Shown in pieces: positions 58,918 to 64,000 of a stretch of 64,000 nucleotides of DNA. This stretch comes from Streptomyces sp. NBC_00568. Its GTDB lineage: Bacteria > Actinomycetota > Actinomycetes > Streptomycetales > Streptomycetaceae. The notes under the pieces were generated by a model. That model was not told the origin of the DNA. It was given only the letters and a program-made list of their open reading frames with translations, and did not search any database. How positions within the stretch are numbered: position 1 is the stretch's first letter; each line of letters starts with the position of its first letter. A program made the translations under genes and the position numbers. The DNA is taken from NCBI RefSeq assembly GCF_026341855.1, contig NZ_JAPENW010000001.1:1178001-1242000 (forward strand), given 5' to 3'.

Positions 58918-59680
58918 CGGCGGACTCCGTGCCCGTACGAGAACGGCCGACCCTCTTGGCGACGGGCCCATAGGCCGCGCCGCCCAGCACGAGCACGGCG
59001 CCGGCGATCACCAGGGCGACGTTCGCGCGGAGCGGTCCCGGCTGGGACAGGGCGCCGAGCGTCTCGAAGCCGGTGGGGCGCTCGAGCATGCCGTTCATCG
59101 GCCAGGCGACGGCGTCGACCCGGGCCGTCACCGCGCCGACCGCCACGGTGCCGCCGGCCGCGTCCGTGAGATGAGCGGTGGAGTCCAGGGAGCCCTGCCG
59201 CTCGTCACCGAGCAGGAACAGCCGCCCCTTCGGGACCTTCACGGCCGGGAAGTCCGTGATCTCCGCGAGGCTTCCCTCGGGCAGATACGGTTCGTCGATC
59301 TGCTTGCCGTTGACGGTCAGCTTGCCCTTGGTGCAGCAGGAGACCGTGTCTCCGCCGACGGCGACCACGCGCTTGACCACCGACGCGCCGGTGACCCAGG
59401 TCTTGTCCTTGAAGACGACGACGTCACCCCGGCGGATGTCGCTCCCGTCGACGCGCTGGGCCAGCACGCGATCGCCCACGTTGATCGTCGGCGACATCGA
59501 ACTCGTGGGGACGGTGTAAGGCAGATAGACCACCGCACCCCAGGCGAATCCGCCGAGGAACAGCACCAGGCCCAGCGCGACGGCCAGTCCGGACAACCGC
59601 TGTCCGGCCTTGCTGCCCACCGGGCCCTTGCCTGCGCCACCGCTGCGCGGGGCCGTACGTATTGCGCTCTCGCCACCCAT
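58907..59680 (-). CDS. sipZ: Type I signal peptidase SipZ-like
   Basis: 257 residues. Membrane helix VALGLVLFLGGFAWGAVVYLPY, then the catalytic Ser block TVPTSSMSPTINVGDRVLAQ, the catalytic Lys block ASVVKRVVAVGGDTVSC, and the GDERQGSLDS block; a second helix near the C-terminus (VALVIAGAVLVLGGAAYGPV) is typical of this paralogue. It removes Sec and Tat signal peptides on the outer membrane face. A strong terminator separates it from sipY, consistent with its own promoter. Confidence 0.92.
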   Translation of the reverse strand: MGGESAIRTAPRSGGAGKGPVGSKAGQRLSGLAVALGLVLFLGGFAWGAVVYLPYTVPTSSMSPTINVGDRVLAQRVDGSDIRRGDVVVFKDKTWVTGASVVKRVVAVGGDTVSCCTKGKLTVNGKQIDEPYLPEGSLAEITDFPAVKVPKGRLFLLGDERQGSLDSTAHLTDAAGGTVAVGAVTARVDAVAWPMNGMLERPTGFETLGALSQPGPLRANVALVIAGAVLVLGGAAYGPVAKRVGRSRTGTESAGAR

Positions 59681-59852
59681 GGGTCCGCACCTTACCCGGG
59701 GGTACGGTCCGGGGTCAGCCCATGGCCCGGATCGCGATCACCGCCCGGGAACGGAATGTGCGGGACTTGTGCCGCCCGTCCGTCCAGCCGTCTGCCCATC
59801 CCGTCCGTCCAGCCGTCCGCCCGTCCGAACGCCCGCGCTCCCGGAAACGAGC

Positions 59853-59892
59853 GGGGCCGGCCGGTCCGGAGGAATCCGGACCGGCCGGCCCC
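59853..59892 (-). terminator. 18-bp hairpin terminator between sipY and sipZ
   Basis: GGGGCCGGCCGGTCCGGA (59853-59870) pairs perfectly with TCCGGACCGGCCGGCCCC (59875-59892), with a four-base loop. It follows sipY by 18 bases and marks the end of the sipW-X-Y transcript. Confidence 0.93.
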
Positions 59893-59909
59893 GAAGGCCG
59901 AGAGGCGTC

Positions 59910-60857
59910 TCAGTCGTCCTTGGACGCCTTGCGCTTGCGTCGCACCAGCACCAGCGGCACCGCGCCCACGAGGGCCACGGCACCCGGCGAGTTGACCGCC
60001 GCGGCCGCCTTGGCGTTCAGGCCGGGCTGGTCGAAGGTGTCCGGGACCGGCAGGGTGCCCCAGCGGTTGATGGGCCAGGCCTTGACGATGGCACGGCCGA
60101 CGACCTCGTTCACCGGAACCATGCCGTGGTGCTTGTCCGCCTGGTTGTAGCGCGAGTCCCGCGAGTTCTGGCGGTGGTCGCCCATCACCCAGATCATGCC
60201 CTCGGGAACCTTGACCTTGAACTGGCCGCCGTCCTCGTCCTGGCTGCACGGGGTGTTGCCGGCGTAGACGTACGCGTCCTCGTTCAGGGCCTTGCCGTTG
60301 ACGGTCAGCGGGCCGGTGCCCTTGCACTGGACCGTGTCGCCGCCGACGCCGATGACCCGCTTGATGAGGTCCTTCTCCTCGGCGGACGGCATCAGGCCGA
60401 TCCAGCTGAGGAACGTCTGCAGGGCGTTCGGGTTGGCCGTGGGCTCGCCCGCCAGCCAGTTGTCCGGGTCGTGGAAGACGACGACCTCGCCGCGCTCCGG
60501 CTCCGAGCCGAACCACGGGGTCAGCTTGTCGACCAGGACGCGGTCACCCTGCTGGAGGGTGTTCTGCATCGAGTCCGAGGGGATCGAGAACGCCTGCACC
60601 AGGAACGTCTTGATGATCAGCGCGAGCACCAGGGCGATGCCGATCAGGATCGGCAGTTCCTTCCAGAACGAGCGCTGCTTCGAGGATTTCGGGTTCCGCT
60701 CGGCGCGCCCGGTCGAGGCGGCTCCGTCCTCGGAGCCACTCCCGGAACCCGAACCGTCCTCTACGGCAGGGGCAGCCGCATCGTCGGGTCGCTCCGGCTG
60801 ACCTTCTGGACCTTCGTGTCCGGACCGTGCGCCGACCGCCACATCCCCCACATCCAC
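59910..60857 (-). CDS. sipY: Type I signal peptidase SipY-like
   Basis: 315 residues from the GTG at 60857, GGAG six bases upstream; an in-frame stop lies just before. A cytoplasmic N-terminus of about 65 residues precedes the helix LPILIGIALVLALIIKTFLV. Catalytic blocks are SIPSDSMQNTLQQGDRVLVDKL, KDLIKRVIGVGGDTVQC and WVMGDHRQNSRDSR; a C-terminal helix with RRKRKASKDD follows. Its 5' 314 bases are also covered by the open frame of sipX. Confidence 0.93.
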   Translation of the reverse strand: MDVGDVAVGARSGHEGPEGQPERPDDAAAPAVEDGSGSGSGSEDGAASTGRAERNPKSSKQRSFWKELPILIGIALVLALIIKTFLVQAFSIPSDSMQNTLQQGDRVLVDKLTPWFGSEPERGEVVVFHDPDNWLAGEPTANPNALQTFLSWIGLMPSAEEKDLIKRVIGVGGDTVQCKGTGPLTVNGKALNEDAYVYAGNTPCSQDEDGGQFKVKVPEGMIWVMGDHRQNSRDSRYNQADKHHGMVPVNEVVGRAIVKAWPINRWGTLPVPDTFDQPGLNAKAAAAVNSPGAVALVGAVPLVLVRRKRKASKDD

Positions 60858-61827
60858 TCCTCACTCCGTGCCGCCGCCCACGCCGTATTCGGCGCAGGCC
60901 CACCACTCCCATAACGAGCGGGAGTTCCGCAGGGCTCGGGAGCGGGATCAATCCGTCTGGATCCGCAGGGGCCACCCTATGCGACAGAGACAGAGCGGAG
61001 GTCGACCCTCCAGGCGCGTCGGCCACCGTCGAGAAGGTGCTCGGCTCCTGCAGACGGGTCCAGTGACCGATGGGCCATCCGATGATCATGGCCCGGCCCA
61101 CGATCGACTCCTGGGAGACGGTGCCGCTGAACTTGTCGGTCCGGTGGTAACGGGAGTCGGCGGAGTTGCCCCGGTGGTCGCCCAGCACGAACAGGCGGCC
61201 CTCGGGCACCTTCACCTCGAAGGAGAAGTCCGACGGTTTGTCGCCGGCGTAGATGTACGGCTCGGTCAGGGGTGTGCCGTTCACGGTCACCCGGCCCTGT
61301 GCGTCGCAGCACTTGACCGTGTCGCCGCCGACTCCGACGACCCGCTTGATCAGGTCCTTCTCGTCGTCGGACGGCAGCAGGCCGATGAAGGTCAGCCCCT
61401 GCTTGAACTGCTTGACGACCACGGGGTCGTCCTTCTTCTTGGTCTCCTCGGCGGTGAGCCAGCCTCCGGGGTCCTTGAAGACGACGACGTCACCGCGCTT
61501 GGGCTCGGAGCCGAACCAGGGCGTGAACTTGTCCACCAGGACGCGGTCGCCGATCTGGATCGTGTTCTCCATGGAGCCCGACGGGATCACGAAGGCCTGC
61601 ACGAGGAAGGTCTTGAGGACCAGGGCTATCAGCACGGCCACGCCGACGAGGAGGGGTATCTCCTTGACGGTCGAGCGCCGCCTGCGCCGCTTGATCTTGC
61701 GGGCGAGCTTGCGCCGCTCGACCCGGCTGGGCCGGGCGGCGCCTCCGGAGGCGCGCCGGGAGCCGGTGGGCAGCAGGTTGTCGGCGGCGCTGCTGGAGAC
61801 TCCGCGCGGTCGTCCGCGGTTACCCAT
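60544..61827 (-). CDS. sipX: Type I signal peptidase SipX-like with long out-of-frame 3' extension
   Basis: 427 residues as read from the ATG at 61827 (GGGGG before it). The catalytic part is complete by about residue 300: VKEIPLLVGVAVLIALVLKT helix, VIPSGSMENTIQIGDRVLVDKF, KDLIKRVVGVGGDTVKC and FVLGDHRGNSADSR. After ELPLVMGVVGLRR the frame stays open, but becomes Arg/Gly-rich and runs 314 bases into sipY in another frame. Either the stop was lost by a frameshift, or the true end is longer than in homologues. Activity should not depend on the tail. Confidence 0.85.
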   Translation of the reverse strand: MGNRGRPRGVSSSAADNLLPTGSRRASGGAARPSRVERRKLARKIKRRRRRSTVKEIPLLVGVAVLIALVLKTFLVQAFVIPSGSMENTIQIGDRVLVDKFTPWFGSEPKRGDVVVFKDPGGWLTAEETKKKDDPVVVKQFKQGLTFIGLLPSDDEKDLIKRVVGVGGDTVKCCDAQGRVTVNGTPLTEPYIYAGDKPSDFSFEVKVPEGRLFVLGDHRGNSADSRYHRTDKFSGTVSQESIVGRAMIIGWPIGHWTRLQEPSTFSTVADAPGGSTSALSLSHRVAPADPDGLIPLPSPAELPLVMGVVGLRRIRRGRRHGVRSGCGGCGGRRTVRTRRSRRSAGATRRCGCPCRRGRFGFREWLRGRSRLDRARRAEPEILEAALVLEGTADPDRHRPGARADHQDVPGAGVLDPLGLDAEHPPAG

Positions 61828-62536
61828 GGGCACCCCCCGCGGCGGGCACCCGCGCGTAGGAGTCGGGACGCGTCAGCCGGGTCCAGTGGCCCGCGGGCCA
61901 GGCGATCCAGTCGGCCCTGCCGATGACATCACCGACGGGGACCATGCCGCCGCCGGGCGAGCCCAGATGGTCACGGGAGTCGCGGGAACGGCTGCGGTGG
62001 TCGCCCAGCAGGAAGAGGGACCCCTCGGGCACCACGATGTCGAAGGGCGCGTCGGACGGGCTGTCACCCCGATGGAGAAATGTCGACTCGTCGACCGATC
62101 GGCCGTTCACTTCGAGTCTCCCCTCCTTGTCGCAGCAGACCACGTGGTCTCCCCCTACCCCGACGACGCGTTTGACGTAGTCCGCGTTCCCGAAATAACC
62201 AGTGCCGTCGAACACGACGACATCGCCCCGCTGCGGCTCGGAACCGAAACGGTACGCCAACTTATTTACGAGAACGCGGTCCCCGATCCTCAATCCTGAC
62301 TCCATGGAGCCGCTGGGAATTTCGAACGGCTGCATCACAAAGCGGCTGACCAGCAGCAGAAATACCAGACAGCCCAGCACGGTCAGGGTGATCCGGCCCC
62401 CGGGGAGCCACTCGGCGACGTGGTCGGCGAACGCAGAACGCGACCGCCCCTCCGGCCCCGCTGTGTCCGAGATCTCCTCGGAAGCGGAAGGGCTGGAGGC
62501 GCGGTCGCGCTCCACATGCTGTGCTTCGGTGTCCAT
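61820..62536 (-). CDS. sipW: Type I signal peptidase SipW-like
   Basis: 238 residues from the ATG at 62536, first of the four paralogues in transcription order. Helix ITLTVLGCLVFLLLVSRFVM, then EIPSGSMESGLRIGDRVLVNKL (catalytic Ser), ADYVKRVVGVGGDHVVC (catalytic Lys) and LLGDHRSRSRDSRDHL. There is no second C-terminal helix. The gene overlaps sipX by eight bases, so the two are translationally coupled. Downstream of rplS on the same strand. Confidence 0.93.
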   Translation of the reverse strand: MDTEAQHVERDRASSPSASEEISDTAGPEGRSRSAFADHVAEWLPGGRITLTVLGCLVFLLLVSRFVMQPFEIPSGSMESGLRIGDRVLVNKLAYRFGSEPQRGDVVVFDGTGYFGNADYVKRVVGVGGDHVVCCDKEGRLEVNGRSVDESTFLHRGDSPSDAPFDIVVPEGSLFLLGDHRSRSRDSRDHLGSPGGGMVPVGDVIGRADWIAWPAGHWTRLTRPDSYARVPAAGGAHG

Positions 62537-62616
62537 CGGGGCCAGATGCTATCCGGCCTCCATGTGACGCCTTCTTACTGGCTCGGTCGCCGGCGGATCA
62601 CCGCGGCGGCGCGAGG

Positions 62617-62967
62617 TCAGTTGTCGCGCTTCTCCTTGATCTTCGCGGCCTTGCCGCGCAGCTCACGGAGGTAGTACAGCTTGGCGCGACGCACGTCACC
62701 GCGGGTGACGAGCTCGATCTTCTCGACGATCGGGGTGTGCACCGGGAAGGTGCGCTCGACGCCGACGGAGAACGAGACCTTGCGGACCGTGAAGGTCTCG
62801 CGGACACCGGCACCCTGGCGACGGATGACTACGCCCTTGAACTGCTGCACACGGGAGCGGTTGCCCTCGATGACGCGGACGTGGACGTTGACGGTGTCAC
62901 CCGGACGGAAGGCCGGGACGTCGGTGCGCAGCGACGCGCTGTCGACAGTGTCGAGCAGGTGAGACAT
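62617..62967 (-). CDS. rplS: 50S ribosomal protein L19
   Basis: 116 residues from the ATG at 62967, the usual actinobacterial length; a GTG at 62994 in frame would add nine. Conserved L19 sequence: [50 protein letters not shown], then [18 protein letters not shown] and [20 protein letters not shown]. It sits at the 30S/50S interface. It follows trmD by 130 bases in the conserved rimM-trmD-rplS order. Confidence 0.97.
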   Translation of the reverse strand: MSHLLDTVDSASLRTDVPAFRPGDTVNVHVRVIEGNRSRVQQFKGVVIRRQGAGVRETFTVRKVSFSVGVERTFPVHTPIVEKIELVTRGDVRRAKLYYLRELRGKAAKIKEKRDN

Positions 62968-63097
62968 TTTGTCTGCTTTCTTCGCTGATGCCACAGGTCA
63001 TCAACGGGAGAGGGTTCGAAGATGATGCTGCCTCGTCGGGACGGGCGTCGTGTCCCCCTGTGGCAGGGGCGCACGCCGGACGACGTAGAGCAGCGGC

Positions 63098-63919
63098 CTA
63101 TTCTTCCACGGCCTCGGGCCTGCGCCAAAATCGGCCGTCGGGGCCCGGCTGCCAGCCCAGGATCGAGAGCATCTCGCGGTCCTTCTTGTCGAAGGCGGAG
63201 GGGTCGCAGCGCTCGATGAGGTCGGGTCGGTTCGCCGTCGTGCGGCGCAGGGCCTCGTCGCGCCGCCATCGGGCGATCTTCCCATGGTGGCCGCTGACCA
63301 GCACCTCGGGGATCTCACGGCCGCGCCACTGCGGGGGCTTGGTGTACACCGGGCCCTCCAGGAGGTTGGCCATGGCCCCGGGGGCGAAGGAGTCGTCCCG
63401 GTGCGACTCGGCGTTGCCGAGGACACCCGGCAGCAGCCGGGCCACGGCCTCGGTGACGACGAGGACGGCCGCCTCACCGCCGGCGAGGACGTAGTCGCCG
63501 ATGGACACCTCGTAGACGGGCATCCTCGTCGCGTACTCGTCGATGACCCGGCGGTCGATGCCCTCGTAGCGCGCGGGCGCGAAGACCAGCCAGGGGCGCT
63601 CGGAGAGCTCGACGGCGAGTTCCTGGGTGAAGGGGCGTCCGCTGGGAGTGGGGACCACCAGGGCGGGCCCGTGGGAGCCCGTCTCGTAGCCGTCCGCCAG
63701 GGCGGAGTCCAGGGCGTCGCCCCAGGGCTCGGTCTTCATGACCATGCCGGGGCCGCCGCCGTAGGGGGTGTCGTCGACCGTGTTGTGACGGTCGTACGTC
63801 CATTCCCGGAGATCGTGCACGTGCACGTTCAGCTGTCCACGCGCGCGTGCCTTGCCGACGAGCGAGACGTTCAGGGGTTCCAGGTACTCGGGGAAGATCG
63901 TGACCACGTCGAGCCGCAT
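63098..63919 (-). CDS. trmD: tRNA (guanine37-N1)-methyltransferase
   Basis: 273 residues. SPOUT-family sequence: MRLDVVTIFPEYLEPLNVSLVGKA, YGGGPGMVMKTEPW, PALVVPTPSGRPFTQELAVELS, FAPARYEGIDRRVID, VSIGDYVLAGGEAAVLVVTEAVARLLPGVLGN and SFAPGAMANLLEGPVYTKPPQWRG. It makes m1G37 in tRNAs and so prevents +1 frameshifting. Its start overlaps the rimM stop (TGATG). Confidence 0.97.
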   Translation of the reverse strand: MRLDVVTIFPEYLEPLNVSLVGKARARGQLNVHVHDLREWTYDRHNTVDDTPYGGGPGMVMKTEPWGDALDSALADGYETGSHGPALVVPTPSGRPFTQELAVELSERPWLVFAPARYEGIDRRVIDEYATRMPVYEVSIGDYVLAGGEAAVLVVTEAVARLLPGVLGNAESHRDDSFAPGAMANLLEGPVYTKPPQWRGREIPEVLVSGHHGKIARWRRDEALRRTTANRPDLIERCDPSAFDKKDREMLSILGWQPGPDGRFWRRPEAVEE

Positions 63920-64000
63920 CAGGCGTCGGCCCCCGCGGCGTCCTCGTCGCTCCCGGAGGAACCGTTCTCCTCGTCCCTGGAGGAGACGATCTCCGCCTGG
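63919..64000 (-). CDS. rimM: 16S rRNA-processing protein RimM, C-terminal end only
   Basis: Only the last 26 codons and the stop are in the window. They read QAEIVSSRDEENGSSGSDED then AAGADA, an acidic tail without a fold of its own. Identity rests on position directly before trmD, with a TGATG overlap, as in most bacteria; the start is beyond the right edge. Confidence 0.75.
   Translation of the reverse strand, partial: QAEIVSSRDEENGSSGSDEDAAGADA

Overview
The window is very GC-rich and reads as the chromosome of a Streptomyces. It carries whiG, the actinobacterial order rpsB-tsf-pyrH-frr-cdsA, the four-gene type I signal peptidase cluster next to rimM-trmD-rplS, many GTG starts, many stop/start overlaps (ATGA, GTGA, TGATG), sortase substrates and SARP-type regulation. 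No rRNA, tRNA, CRISPR array, insertion sequence or integrase was seen. All 60 genes listed come from direct reading of frames, start contexts and motifs. The two end genes (an aldehyde dehydrogenase and rimM) are cut by the window edges.

Left half (about 1-36 kb) is accessory and metabolic. It holds a truncated 4-aminobutyraldehyde-type dehydrogenase, a NADAR protein, a 14-helix drug exporter, a DUF4190-type repeat protein, an adenosine deaminase-family enzyme, a glycerophosphodiesterase and a ferredoxin-NADP reductase with a possible iron box. Next comes a compact sortase unit: a surface protein with an atypical sorting signal, a class F-like sortase, an ECF sigma factor and a membrane protein. 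A secreted subtilase is translationally coupled to a secreted FG-GAP/VCBS protein. Then follow a SARP-AAA-TPR regulator, a divergent LysR/EamA pair, a Tat-exported polyamine-binding protein, and a two-component system whose kinase contains 30-bp minisatellites. A second aldehyde dehydrogenase, an Lrp regulator and a class III aminotransferase form a putrescine/polyamine catabolic locus. An ABC transporter pair with a degenerate ATPase, a VOC protein and a LOG-family protein close this part.

The middle (about 36-47 kb) has an LAETG surface protein, a thiamine uptake operon (thiB-thiP-thiQ) preceded by a clear TPP riboswitch and a perfect 15-bp terminator stem, rlmN, a divergent Lrp/LysE amino-acid export pair, a thioesterase, a lipoprotein, an AhpD-like protein, and a DUF6233 gene overlapping a small partner gene.

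The right part (about 47-64 kb) is core genome, almost all on the minus strand: rpsB-tsf-pyrH-frr-cdsA, a divergent M23 peptidase, a TetR regulator behind whiG, yraN-yifB-dprA (DNA-uptake/processing relatives), DUF2469, a NUDIX hydrolase, sipZ, sipY, sipX, sipW, rplS, trmD and rimM. Strong hairpins separate rpsB/tsf, tsf/pyrH and sipY/sipZ.

The most unusual observations are the decapeptide-encoding repeat arrays inside the sensor kinase, the long out-of-frame overlap of sipX into sipY, the ABC ATPase lacking both a normal Q-loop and a normal signature motif, the sortase-substrate-sigma unit, and six exact-period 15-bp repeats beside a 15-bp inverted repeat near the cdsA 3' end.
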